In this document: piece by piece, positions 36,843-47,077 of the stretch
Position numbering within the stretch: the stretch's first letter is position 1
Layout: each line of letters opens with the position of its first letter
Source of the DNA: Dermanyssus gallinae
Lineage: Eukaryota; Arthropoda; Arachnida; Mesostigmata; Dermanyssidae
DNA: 64,000 nt
Direction of reading: 5' to 3'
Assembly: GCA_003439945.1 (NCBI GenBank)
Contig: QVRM01005268.1
Span: 1-64,000, forward strand
Notes under the pieces: model-generated
What the model was told of the DNA's origin: nothing
Database searches by the model: none
What the model saw: the letters and a program-made list of their open reading frames with translations, nothing else
Position numbers and translations under genes: made by a program

Positions 36843-39800
36843 CTGAGGGTCAGCCCGAAAACTTTACTAGTAGTTGTTGTTGTTGTAGAAGAAAGGGGTT
36901 GTGTACGCATGAGGACTTTTAAGAGTTGTTAGTTGCAAGCTCTAGCGTCAGAGGAAACAATGCAACCCCCCTTCCCCCCGGCATTACTAACGAAATCATG
37001 CGTTTTGCTCTTTGTCATTTGTTTGCAGCTTGCCTCTGCGAGTGGCGTGTTCCAGCTGAAGGTGGACAGCCTAAACATCAGTCAGGAGGTGCGTCGGGGT
37101 GGCGAGGCGAATACCGTTCTCCGACTACGAATATGCTGGAGCCACTTCCAGCGGGAAATCAATGCCGACAACGTGAGTATCCTAATTCTTCTTTTTGTTA
37201 CTGCCTCTACTGTCGCTGTCGTTATTGTTGTCGCTGCTATTATTGTTGTCGTCGCTTTATTGTTGCTGTTGTTGACGTTGTTGTTGGCTTGTACAATGGC
37301 ACCTCTCAAGCGTGTCAGCGACGCGCGCTTCGCGTGTCCTTGTGGTCGTCGTCGTCGTCGTCTGTTTTTTGGTCATTCCAGTCTCCATTTTCGTTCGCTG
37401 GAAGCTGTTTTCTACTAGGCTGTTCCTACTAGGTTTCCGCTCTCTCTTTCTTGCTCTCCCTGTCTCTCCGTGTTCGCTCGGGTTTTGCCTTGCTCTTTTT
37501 ACACTAGAATCACCTTTGCTGCCGTCTGCTGCGTAGAGTCTGTCTACTGTACTACTTGTCTTCTTACTACAACGAGTACGGCTACTCGTCCAGCTACCTC
37601 CGGTGTAGAGCTGCTGCTGATCAAGCTTGGCACACTAATACACTTCCTCTAAAACAGACCGAGAGAGAGAGAGAAACTGTCGCTAAAAATAGCATCCACT
37701 CGACTCGGCTCGAAAAACAGCGTCGGATCACGATTGTCTCGTCGTCGTGGCCAACGCAGCTACCTCTACCAGACACAGAGCCATCTTGACCTTTCTTCTT
37801 CTTCGTCTTCTTGATGCGCGAAGATTTGTTGTTTTCTTTCCCGCTTCCTGTGTGTCCTCCTTTTTCTTCTTTTCCTTCTCGTCTTCGTATCTTTTCTTCG
37901 TCGCCATCTTCTTCTTCTTCTTTATCGTCGTCGTCGTCGTACTCGTCGTTGTCATTTTTATTTTCTACGTTCTTCCTGTTCTTCCAGTAGTCTGTATCCT
38001 GTTCCTCTTCCCTTGCCCATCCCCCCCCCGCCCCTGTGCTTCTTTTTCCCTACAAACTCCTCACAGCCAGGTAGACGTTCACCCGCAGGCACACAGCCAG
38101 GTACTACCACCATTTACCCTAGCCGCAGCAGCAGCAGCATCAGCTAACTCTGCTACCTAGACCTAACCGGTACCTGGATTTTTGTCTGGCCTGGCCGCCC
38201 GGATTATTCCACCTCTCCAGCACTCTCTACCACTGTCAACTGACGGTCGCACAACGGTGACTACCAGCGCCACCAGCGTCACCAGCAGCGTCGCATCAGG
38301 AACAGCCCGACGGGGTTCGTTTCTGACGCTGACGCCGATGATGATGATGATGGTGATGATTCCATCTATGCAGCCTGCTTGGCTCTAGCATTGGCTGTCT
38401 GGCTAAAACACATGCTCGGCGTCATCGTCGCTGCTGCTGCTGCTGTCGCTGTTGTTGCTTTTTTCCGGTTCCCGTTCGCGCTTCAAGTCCCAGAGACCAC
38501 GGTGTTCCCCTGGTGGTCGGCTTTCATTTCTTTCGCCGGCCATCCCCGTTCCCCCGTCTATACAGTCGCTGGTCGGTTCCTGTATCTATCTATCCGTCTA
38601 TCCGTCTACCCGTCTACCTACCTATCCATCTACATGCAGAAGCCATGACCACCTTTGCTTAGCCTAGCCTAGCCTGACCTGGCTTTACTAGACCCTGCTT
38701 GCCTGCCTGACTGTCTATCTGTCGTATGGGTCTATGTCTCTCCTTCTGTCTATATGTCCTTCTGTCTATCTGTCTAACAGCAGCCTGCGGCCGAGACTAT
38801 CAGAGCGCCTTAGCTCGTCCTCTTCGTGGTCCTTCGTCTTTTCTCACTCTCTCTCCCTACGGGCGTCATGTCCTGCTCAATGGGGGTGGTGGTGGTGCTA
38901 GTGGTGGAGTTGCCGCCGCCGCCGCCGATGATCTCACTGACCCTGGCCGTCGCCGCCACATCCCCCTCCTTCCCTCCCTCCCTCCCAACCCCCGATATTC
39001 TCTTCTTTATATTCTTCTTTTTCTTCATCATCGTCGCCGTCGTCATCGTTTTGGAGTCTTGTTGGAGGAACCGCCAGATGGCCGAATCTTCTGTTGCTGC
39101 TGCTGCTGCTGCTGTCGCTGCAGCCGCTTAACCACTAGCGGCGAATACAACCAGTTACTGCTGTTGTTGTTGCTGCTGTTTCTGCTGTTGTGCGAACGGC
39201 TAACTAACGCTTCGACGCTACTACTACTACTACTACGACCAGCCGCCGACAGCCGACGGACGCTCGAACGTTGCCAGCGTTCTTCAAATCATCTTCTTCC
39301 TGCTGTTGCTGCGACGGCGGCTGTTGTTCCTGCTGCTGCTGCTGATATTGTCATTGGTGATGTTGTTGTCCGGTCGCCGTCGTCATCAGGAACAGCATCA
39401 TGATCCCTCTGTATGTTTCAGCCTGTACTAGGTTTTTCTACCTTTGGCTTTCTCGATGTACATCTACCTGCCTACCAACCTAACTGCCCACCTTCGTATA
39501 TATCTGTGTATGCGAACGTACATACGCATGTCTGTATGAGTGTACATGTCTGTATGAGTGTAACTATGAGTATGCACGTACGTGCATACAGTCAATGTGT
39601 TCCTGCATCCCCGGCTTTCTCTCTCTCTCTCCATTGATCAATCGGGCATGTGGCCGGCGGCGTGCAACGAACGCGTGTCTCGTTGCTGCAGAAACAACAG
39701 CAGCAGAAGCAGCCGCAGCAGCAGGAATAGCTACCCCCTTCCGGCGTCGCCATCATCTTCTTCGTCTTCGTCTCTTATGTGCGATTAGCCAACATCCAAC

Positions 39801-42800
39801 ACAACGCGAGCGACGCTATTTCTCATCTGTTGTTTTGTCCGTTGTCTTCCCCTTGTTCTCCCTGTTCCTGTCCTCCTTCTCCTGCATATGCTCCTCCTTC
39901 GTCTCCCGGCCACCGCCGTTGTTGAGACAATTGCTAGTTGATGGTATGGATGAGCATAGGCAATGTGTCTCTTCTTCATTCGTTTCCGCCCGTGTCGTTT
40001 CGATCATCTGGCTAGCTGTGTGACAGGCTCGATTGAGATTGCTTGCTTGCTATGTACCACAATCACCATGACGATGATGATTATTCTTAGCATCAATCCA
40101 CACAGATCGGACTGCCGTACTTCGACCACTAGTGAATACATCTTCGTTATCAGCTGTAGCAAATCCAACAGCAGCAGCAGCAGCAGCGTCTGTGGCAGCG
40201 TCAGCTGTTCAACTTCTGCACCAACAGCTGGAGAAGCCTGTTGGCGAAACTTGTTGTTGTTGTTGTTGCCGTTTTTATTGTTGGTATTGTTTCTGTTGTT
40301 GTTCTTATTGCTATTGTTTCTTGTTATCAACGCAGTAGTTTCCGAGCCAGCAGCAGAAGGTAGTCTATGAGTAGCGACAGCAGTGGCAGTAGTAAAGTTT
40401 TTTTAATGCTATAATCATATTGTAGAATACTACAACAACTGCAGCAGCAGCAGTGCTGGTGCTGTTGGCATACAACGAACTGTAGCAGCTCGTCGTCGTC
40501 ATAATGTTCTTCATTGCCTTCATCATTGTCTAACCAGCCAATTGCCATCTGCTTTGTCTGCTGGTTGGTTACAGGTGACGTGCACGTACGGCGAATCGAT
40601 CAGCGCGCCGCTCGCGCTTCCGTATCCGGCGAGCTCGTTCGAGGTGTCGATGCCGTTCGACTTCGGCTGGCCGGGCACGTTCGCCCTCGTCGTCGAGGCG
40701 TGGCTCGAGACCAAGACGACGCTGGCCACGCTCGCGGCGGCGGCGGCGTCGGCGACCGCTCCCGCGCTCCGACTGTCGTCGTCGCAGTTCCTCGCCATCA
40801 GCCAGGAGTGGTCGAACCTCGCGCGGCCCGGCGTCAAGATCGCGTTTCGCGCTGTCTGCTCACCGCACTACTACGGGGTGGCCTGCGACCGGCTGTGTCG
40901 GCCGCGCAACGACCGCTTCGGCCACTACGAGTGCGACGAACAGGGCAACAAGGTCTGCACTCGCGGCTGGTCCGGCGAGTACTGTGATAAACGTAAGTAT
41001 TCTTTCTCTTCGTCCGTATTAAGATCATGATCATCAGCATCAGCATCATCATGATCATTATCAGCATGGTCGATTCGATTCCTTGTCGTTTTCGTCGTTA
41101 TCGTTATCGGTGCTGTTGTTGTTGTTGTTGCTGCTGCTATGGCCCTTCTGCCTGCCAGCCTGTCGTCCTTCTGTCGTCATCTGTTCTTCGTCTTTTCTTC
41201 TTCTTCTTCTTCTGCTTCTTCTATTTCTCCTTCTTCCTTCTTTTCTTCTCCTTCTTCCTTCTTTTCTTCAGCTTCTTCGTATTCTCCTTCTTCTTCTTTG
41301 TGATCTTGAAAGAGCGCGTCCTGTCCTGTTGCTTGGTTGTCGTCCGCTCTCGGTCTCGCCCTATTCCGCTCAATCTCTCTCTATATACAGCCCTCTAGAG
41401 CTTACGCTTGCATGCTGCGCATGAACAACCGGAGCACACGAGAAGAGAGCCACAACCATAGCTAGTTGCTTGCTAGTTCATTCATCCATTATTCACAATG
41501 CGCTTCCGCCCACCGGGCTTAACGGACCTCACGGTGGCGGCGGCAGCCGCCATCTGGTGCCCGATGGTGCACTGGGTGTAGGACACTGTCTGTCTCCATG
41601 TGTGTGAGACTGAGTGTCGGTTGTCGTGGTCCTGGTTGCCGCGATCATGGTGCTTGCTGGTTGTGGTTATGGTGTGCCGAGGTGTGCATGAGTCTGTCGT
41701 CTTCGTCGGCGGCGGCGGCAGCAATGGCTGTCTGACCGCAACCTGTCTCCTGTGTCCTGTGCGCAAGCGGGTGGCTGTCATACACTTGCGGTGCGGTGAG
41801 GGATATGGCGCCATTTTCTGCCGCAAGGACGCATGGCTCTCTCTCTCTCTCATCCATCCTCTTACGCACTGAAACACACTCACACATACACTCTTTAACC
41901 TAACTAACTGATCGATTTGCTCGTTTGTCTGACTTACAGCGGTCTGCCGTCCTGGATGCAAGGGCACCTGCAGCAAGCCGTTCGGCTGCGACTGCCACTT
42001 CGGCTACGAGGGCGCGCTGTGCGAGCAGTGCATCCGCTTTCCCGGCTGCAAGCACGGCGGCTGCGAACAGCCGTGGCAGTGCAACTGCGACGAAGGCTGG
42101 GGCGGGATGCTGTGCAACCGCGACCTCAACTTCTGCACCAACAACGCGCCGTGCCGAAACGCCGGCACCTGCCTCAACTCGGGCGACGGCCGCTACACGT
42201 GCAAGTGCCCGCTGGGCTTCGGCGGCAAGAACTGCGAGCAGGTGATCCGGGGCTGCGCGGCGGCGCCCTGCATGAACGGCGGCACGTGCCGAGGTGCGTC
42301 GGCGGCTACGTCAGCGGGGGCAGCGACCACGGCCAACTCGACTGACTACAGCTGCCGGTGTCGCGAGGGCTTCTTCGGCGTGCACTGCGAGTTCCGCAAC
42401 GAGACGTGCGACACGAAGCGGTGCGAGAACGGCGCCACCTGCCGCAACACCGTGTCGGGCCCGCACTGCATCTGCCCGCAGGGCTTCGACGGGCCGAGCT
42501 GCGAGCACAAGGTCAACCCGTGCGACGGCAACCCGTGCATGAACGCCGGCCGCTGCACGAACACCGACAGGCCGTTCGGCGCGGCGCCGTTCCGCTGCAC
42601 CTGCCCCGAGGGCTTCTACGGCCACCGGTGCGAGCTGCGCGACCACTGCCAGCCGAACGCGTGCGCGAACGGCGCCACCTGCCACAGCCACGCCGACGGC
42701 TTCAAGTGCTTCTGCCGCAAGGGCTTCACGGGCGCCAACTGCACGACGCAGGTCGACCACTGCCTGTTGAAGCCGTGCGCCAACGGCGGGACGTGCTTCT

Positions 42801-44071
42801 CGCTGCCGGCCAACGACTTCGAGTGCGCGTGTCCGTCGGGCTTCGCCGGCAAGGACTGCTCGGTGAACGTCGACGAGTGCCTGTCGAACCCGTGCCAGAA
42901 CGGCGGCCGCTGCACCGACCTCATCGACGGGCACAAGTGCAGCTGCCAGCCGTCGTTCACCGGCGCCAACTGCGAGTTCGCCGTGTCGTACGGCGCGTTC
43001 GGCGCGTACGGCGCCAAGCTCAAGCACCTGCCCGAGGCCGACGTCGTGACGGCCGCCCAGAAGGCGACCATCCTCACGCTCGGCGTCCTGCTCGTCATCT
43101 CGATCGGGCTGGGCGGCGTGGCCTACTACCGCAAGCACCGCGCCAACGACAGCGTCGCGATGCGGCACAACAACGAGAAGAACTCGGCTCGCACGATGAT
43201 GAACAACTCGATATACCACCACCACCATCTCCACCAGCACGGTAGCGCAGGCATCAATGGTGGCAGCAGCAACGCTGCTGCCGCTGCTGCCGGAGGACGA
43301 AGCGACTCGCTAATGAGGAACTCACTCCGACCCGGCGACGTCGGCTCGCTGCGATACAGCCTGACGCCGGCGATGGCCGCCGGCGAACCCTGTGGGCTTT
43401 CGTTTGTTCGGCCGCAGCCGAAACTGCCATCGCCCGCTGCCGGTAAGCTGTCCGAGGACGTCGTCATCGTGGGCGGCGGCAACAACAACAACAACAACAA
43501 GAAGAACAATCAGGCCAATACGTCGGCCAAGATCGTGCCCGAAGCGCACGTTTACGCCACCGTACGCGACTACGTCGATGGCGTCGAGCCGCAGTTCTCG
43601 CGCTACGCGGTAGTGCGTGGCAGCGGCCTCTACTCGGCCAACAACAACAAGGTCCTGAACACCGGCCGCAAGGCCGAGAACCACTACGAGAACCTCAAGA
43701 AGCTCAACACGTCGAACAGCGATCTCAAGTCAACGGCGGCGGCAGCGGCCGCAGCGACAGCGACCACATCGTCGCAAATCATTTCGGATGTTGGGTGCTC
43801 TGCGCTAAAGAATAACAACAACAACAACAGCAGCAACAGCAACAACAACAACAACAAGAATAACCAGCATCATCATAACCATCATCATACTAGTAACAAT
43901 AACAACAGCAACAACAGCAATAGCAGTAGTAGCAACAATAACAATAATAATAATAATCAACACACAAACACCTGCAACAACGCCAGCAGCAACACGTTGC
44001 ACAACACGAGCAATAGCAAGTTGTGCAACGAGAAGGGCCTCAATTCGAGCAAACTCAACACGCAGGTGTAG
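30602..44071 (+). CDS. Dl: Delta-type Notch ligand, four coding exons (914 aa)
   Basis: Single-pass membrane ligand that binds Notch on adjacent cells. The coding join is 30602-30652, 37029-37172, 40575-40992, 41940-44071; all junctions are GT-AG and the phases (0,0,1) keep one open frame. Order of domains seen: hydrophobic signal peptide ending LASA (1-21), MNNL domain (about 22-130, with FGWPGTFALVVEAW), DSL domain with six Cys (160, 169, 173, 185, 193, 202), nine EGF repeats (about 207-550), a membrane span (about 580-601) followed by YRKHR, and a roughly 310-residue cytoplasmic tail. Nine EGF repeats is the count in Drosophila Delta; Serrate/Jagged has more and an extra Cys-rich region, which is absent here. 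The tail has NEKN (616-619), a poly-Asn/His/Ser tract (about 829-877) and ends TQV. An upstream in-frame ATG at 30554 would add 16 residues. The 5' end of the mRNA is not identified. Confidence 0.93.
31424..31431 (-). promoter_or_regulatory. Candidate Su(H)/CSL site in Delta intron 1
   Basis: TTCCCACA, the reverse complement of TGTGGGAA, fits the Su(H) consensus YGTGRGAA. It lies in a 14-mer, GTTCCCACAGCGTC, that also occurs at 36212. Motif match only. Confidence 0.3.
31787..31794 (-). promoter_or_regulatory. Candidate Su(H)/CSL site in Delta intron 1
   Basis: TTCTCACA, the reverse complement of TGTGAGAA. Motif match only, 356 nt from the previous one. Confidence 0.25.
36213..36220 (-). promoter_or_regulatory. 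Candidate Su(H)/CSL site in Delta intron 1
   Basis: TTCCCACA within the repeated 14-mer GTTCCCACAGCGTC. Motif match only. Confidence 0.3.
36842..36871 (+). mobile_element. Fragment of SINE 3' tail in Delta intron 1
   Basis: Carries GCTGAGGGTCAGCCCGAAAA and then CTTTACTA, matching the 3' end of copy E, including the terminal hairpin. No tRNA head is present. It lies directly after a (TAG)n run. Confidence 0.6.
37029..37172 (+). CDS. Dl: Delta exon 2: start of MNNL domain
   Basis: This 144-nt, 48-codon exon is phase 0 on both sides. The acceptor TTTGTTTGCAG lies behind a long pyrimidine tract, and the donor is AAC|GTGAGT. It encodes LASASGVFQLKVDSL and then RLRICWSHFQREINADN, matching the MNNL pattern of Notch ligands (SGxFELxL, then F/RxCLKHYQ). 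The stretch between those two motifs lacks the CC and further Cys seen in other Delta and Jagged proteins. The open frame continues upstream of the acceptor to an ATG at 36960, so an alternative first exon is possible. Confidence 0.92.
37173..40574 (+). other. Delta intron 2 (about 3.4 kb)
   Basis: GT-AG, phase 0. It contains GTT/GTC repeats (37190-37290), TTC/GTC tracts (37790-37950), CTGT/CTAT-type repeats (38580-38790) and scattered GCT/GTT blocks. The open frames in it are low-complexity readings of these repeats; none resembles a protein family. Confidence 0.88.
40575..40992 (+). CDS. Dl: Delta exon 3: rest of MNNL and the DSL domain
   Basis: 418 nt, entering in phase 0 and leaving in phase 1. 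It begins VTCTYGESIS (family pattern xCTYG), continues with FDFGWPGTFALVVEAWLE (family pattern FSWPGTFSLIVEAW), an Ala/Thr-rich linker, then EWSNL and the DSL module. The DSL module runs from FRAVC to GEYC and includes YYGVAC, LCRPRNDRFGHYEC and GWSGEYC. DSL is the receptor-binding signature that defines canonical Notch ligands. The acceptor is TTGGTTACAG and the donor AAAC|GTAAGT. The exon is markedly GC-rich (GC3-biased) compared with its introns. Confidence 0.96.
40993..41939 (+). other. Delta intron 3 (947 nt)
   Basis: GT-AG, phase 1. A polypyrimidine TTC/CTT tract occupies about 41190-41300. The acceptor is TGACTTACAG. No exon is seen inside. Confidence 0.92.
41940..44071 (+). CDS. Dl: Delta exon 4: nine EGF repeats, membrane span, cytoplasmic tail
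   Basis: One 2132-nt exon encodes every EGF repeat, the membrane span and the whole tail. EGF1 and EGF2 are the short atypical Delta type (CRPGCKGTC; CIRFPGCKHGGC). EGF3-9 are regular, starting CTNNAPC, CAAAPC, CDTKRC, CDGNPC, CQPNAC, CLLKPC and CLSNPC. EGF4 has an Ala/Thr-rich insert at about 42290-42345. That insert is bounded by a GTGCGT and an ACAG that look like an intron, but splicing there would break the frame, so it is read as coding. The membrane span is ATILTLGVLLVISIGLGGVAYY with YRKHR behind it. The tail holds NEKN, a His/Asn/Gly/Ala-rich stretch, HYENLKKLN, a poly-Asn tract and the end LNTQV. The stop is at 44069-44071. Confidence 0.96.
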
Positions 44072-45785
44072 AGAGAAGTTAGGGCCGATGCCAAATTCGC
44101 CAAATGATCTCTTGTTCTGCTCGTTGTAGCTAGCGCCAGTTGCAAATCGTTCGTTGTTTGCTGTTTCTGTTAAGCATTCGTTGTTGTTGCTGCTGTTGCT
44201 GCTGTTGTTAAGCATTCGGTGCTGTTGTTGTTCTTGTTATAGTTGTTGTTGTCGCGGCAGAACGACCTGCCGGCGCTACTTTTTAGATGAGACGAGAGTG
44301 TCATTGTCGTTATGCTCGTTCAACATACGACATTATTACTGTATATATATATCGATCGATCGTGATTGTTGAATAGTTTCTATTGGTGCAAATGACAATC
44401 AACACCGAGAGGTTGCGAGGTGATGGACGCACGCATGCATACAGACATACAAAGACGACGGAACGACGACAATATGAACAAAATCAAGGAGATAGAGCCA
44501 CGTGCCTATTGGACATGCGTATGTGTTCACTAATGTACAAGCATGATGATGAAGATGATGATCGAAATGGTGCAGATTGACGGTGGTAATGAATGACGAT
44601 TATGATGATGACGACTAACGCAACGCAAACAGCGGCACCCATTGTGATGTAGGGCTTCCTTTGTCGAGGTGGAGAAGAAGGGAACGCGGAGCAGAGAACG
44701 GGGGGATGAAGCCGATATGGAGCAGAGCTGAGAGCTGGCTGCTACCAGGGAAAAGTCGCGTGCTTTTTTTTCGCGTCCCACTGGCGCGTATATCAAATCG
44801 GAAACAACGGATATCAAATCAGGCGTTAGATCCGTTGTTAGATCTCAGAGCAAAACAACAGCCAGTCAATTAACCAACCAACCAACCAACCAATCAACTA
44901 GACATGAAACCCACCTGAATATTATTATTATTATGGATAGATTGGCACGCACAACTACCGCTACCAGCACTGCTGGCGATAGTCCGAATCTAGCCTGCGA
45001 TAAAGCAGCACAAAAAATTCCGTGTATATACTTCTATCTCATCAGATGCACGCTCTCTTCCGCTATCGTTTTTCTCTCGTTCGCTCGTTCGCATTCTCAC
45101 TCCACCCTGGAGGCCCGTCTTATGTAAATAGTCGTAATAACAGTAAAGATAATTATTAATTAATAATTATAATAATAGTAATAGTAATAAGAAGAAGATT
45201 TATTTTTATTATTACTATCCTTTCTAGTATTATTAGTAATCTAATTATGATTGTTTTTTTTTATGATAACTAAAAGTATACTAGTACACGGTAAAGTAAT
45301 TATTTATTTTCCAAACCAAAAATCGATCCCGGAAATAGAAAGAGTCTTCGGTGGTCTATTGTAATATAATGAAGGCTGGCGATGCCGACATAATGGTGAT
45401 GATGACAGTAAATGATAAAGATAATATTATAAATGATATTAATATGTATATGGAGAACATAGTCGGTAATATTATTAATAATAATAATGTACATAGTAAC
45501 TATTATTTAAGCAGGAGAAGATGAAAACGAGTCTTGCCGGGGACCGGGGGACACACAAGTGGCAGCACAGAAAAAGAGGAAAAAATTCAGAGAAAAACAA
45601 TAAACTTGGTCTCTCGAATGAGAGCATCAGATGCAGTATATTTGTTGTCGTTATTGTAGTTGTAGATGATCGGAAGCTCGAATCGTTGCGGATATTTTTA
45701 TTAGCCATTAATGGCAAACACGCAGAGCTCCATTCATTCTCTATAACTTCAGTGTAAAGGAGAAACTCGTTAAAGTTAGAATAAA
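44072..45785 (+). other. Probable Delta 3'UTR
   Basis: Non-coding sequence after the stop, becoming strongly AT-rich from about 45120. Two AATAAA hexamers, at 45599-45604 and 45780-45785, are candidate cleavage signals. It contains a TGTAAATA (45123-45130), which fits the Pumilio consensus, and a TGTGAT (about 44644), which fits the insect K-box. Both motifs are short and may be chance. The true 3' end is not determined from sequence. Confidence 0.55.
45599..45604 (+). terminator. Candidate Delta polyadenylation signal
   Basis: AATAAA about 1.5 kb after the Delta stop. A second one lies at 45780-45785. Confidence 0.4.
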
Positions 45786-45877
45786 CCACATTAAGAGCTA
45801 AGCTAATACAAAATGCTCGATATGTGCTTTTCTTCTATTGTACTTTCCTATTTGATTCTTCCTAGATATGAAGTGGT

Positions 45878-45879
<2 letters not shown>

Positions 45880-45947
<68 letters not shown>
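45880..45947. repeat. (AT)n array
   Basis: About 34 uninterrupted units, just beyond the probable Delta 3' end. Confidence 0.97.
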
Positions 45948-45950
<3 letters not shown>

Positions 45951-46910
45951 ACTCGGCACAGTTCGTCAAGTTAATCACTATTTTTCTAAAATACTCAATA
46001 GCAAAATACAAGAACATATCAGCAGCAAGAATGTTAGGAAATAACTTATAGAATACAATACGAAGTGTATCGTTAATCAAGGAACATATAACAGTGTGCG
46101 GTAAGAAGCAATAATTGTTTGCCCAAGAAGGTAAGCATAGTGTCCCCTTAATTGTTGAAGGGAAATTGCCTGCATCACCTGTGAGAGGACGACGTCTCCC
46201 TTAGGAAGAAGGTGATCCCACGGTCGCGCACCACTTCTATTTAGCAGGACCTAGTAGAAGCTATCGAACTGACATGTTGAATCAATGACGAGACTCTATC
46301 TAAACTTGCGTAGCCTATAGGTACAACTATGGGTCACCTTGGCAGTATGTCTGCAGAATTGCAAGTGACGATGGCAGTCATGCGTATCACCTAGATAGTA
46401 AGCTTAATTCCACACAAAAGCAACATAATCGCCAATCCTTGCTTGGGCTGGAGGACAAACGTCAACGATACGTCACGCACCCTATGCCGCGGGACCGTCC
46501 GTCTATCTGCGTAGTTAGTACTGCCTCTATCATAACCAAGACGTCTGTCTCGTACGCAGAGGTCTTGCTTATGACGCTTTCCAGTGTGCTTCTTCCTCTG
46601 CCTCGGTTGCATTTTTGCCCATAGCAACAGATGCTTGAAGACCAGCTACATTGCGTCGAAGAAAACAAGGAGCTGAAAAGGGTCTTTAACGGAAGTATTA
46701 TTTATTGATAAAAGAAATACAACAGTTGGTGGGTGCATACGGTATGCGTCTATTTTTCTGCCCTCTCGCCGTTAACATATATAGAGGGAGAACCTTTGAC
46801 TTACCGTTGTGTGGAAATTGTGAAGAGGCTGAGAAGTGTGGCTGGGTATCATATTGTATTTGATATGAATGGAAGCCATTTGTGAATCCTAGGTGGGGGG
46901 GGGGGGGGTG
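45948..46910. other. Low-repeat DNA without a recognised gene
   Basis: Moderately AT-rich. Open frames are under 100 codons and unrecognised. Confidence 0.55.
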
Positions 46911-47077
46911 TCGAGCTCGGTGGCGTAGTGCATTCGTCTGCGCCTCGCGACCGGAGGAGACACATAGGTGCGCGGGTTCGAGCCCCACCGTTGCACATTT
47001 GTATTTATGGGGCTCCGTCTATGAAGCAATGCGAGAAGCAGTCCCATAGACGTTACATCTTGGCTGAGAGTCAGCCC
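46911..47077 (+). mobile_element. tRNA-derived SINE, copy C (best preserved sense copy)
   Basis: Starts CGAGCTCGGTGGCGTAGTGC. Box A is TGGCGTAGTGC (46921-46931) and box B GGTTCGAGCCC (46975-46985), the pol III internal promoter of tRNA genes. The tRNA-like head (about 95 nt) is followed by a tail of about 70 nt with two inverted repeats, CGTCTATG/CATAGACG and GGCTGA/TCAGCC. A G run lies just upstream. Confidence 0.88.

Larger units (their letters stand above)
30653..37028 (+). other. Delta intron 1 (about 6.4 kb)
   Basis: GT-AG intron. It is rich in simple repeats: GTT/GCT arrays around 31100-31310, 31600-31700 and 31900-31990; AAC around 35865-35960 and 36605-36695; and TAG around 36808-36840. 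It holds three matches to the Su(H) site and a 3'-tail fragment of the local SINE (36842-36871). No extra exon was recognised. Confidence 0.85.

Noticed and set aside
42294..42352. Possible small intron (GTGCGT...CTACAG) within EGF4
   Set aside because: Removing it would put the downstream EGF repeats out of frame; reading through keeps all six Cys of EGF4.
42311..43240. A 309-codon frame on the - strand opposite the Delta EGF repeats
   Set aside because: It is an antisense shadow of a GC-rich coding exon; the + frame carries clear EGF motifs.
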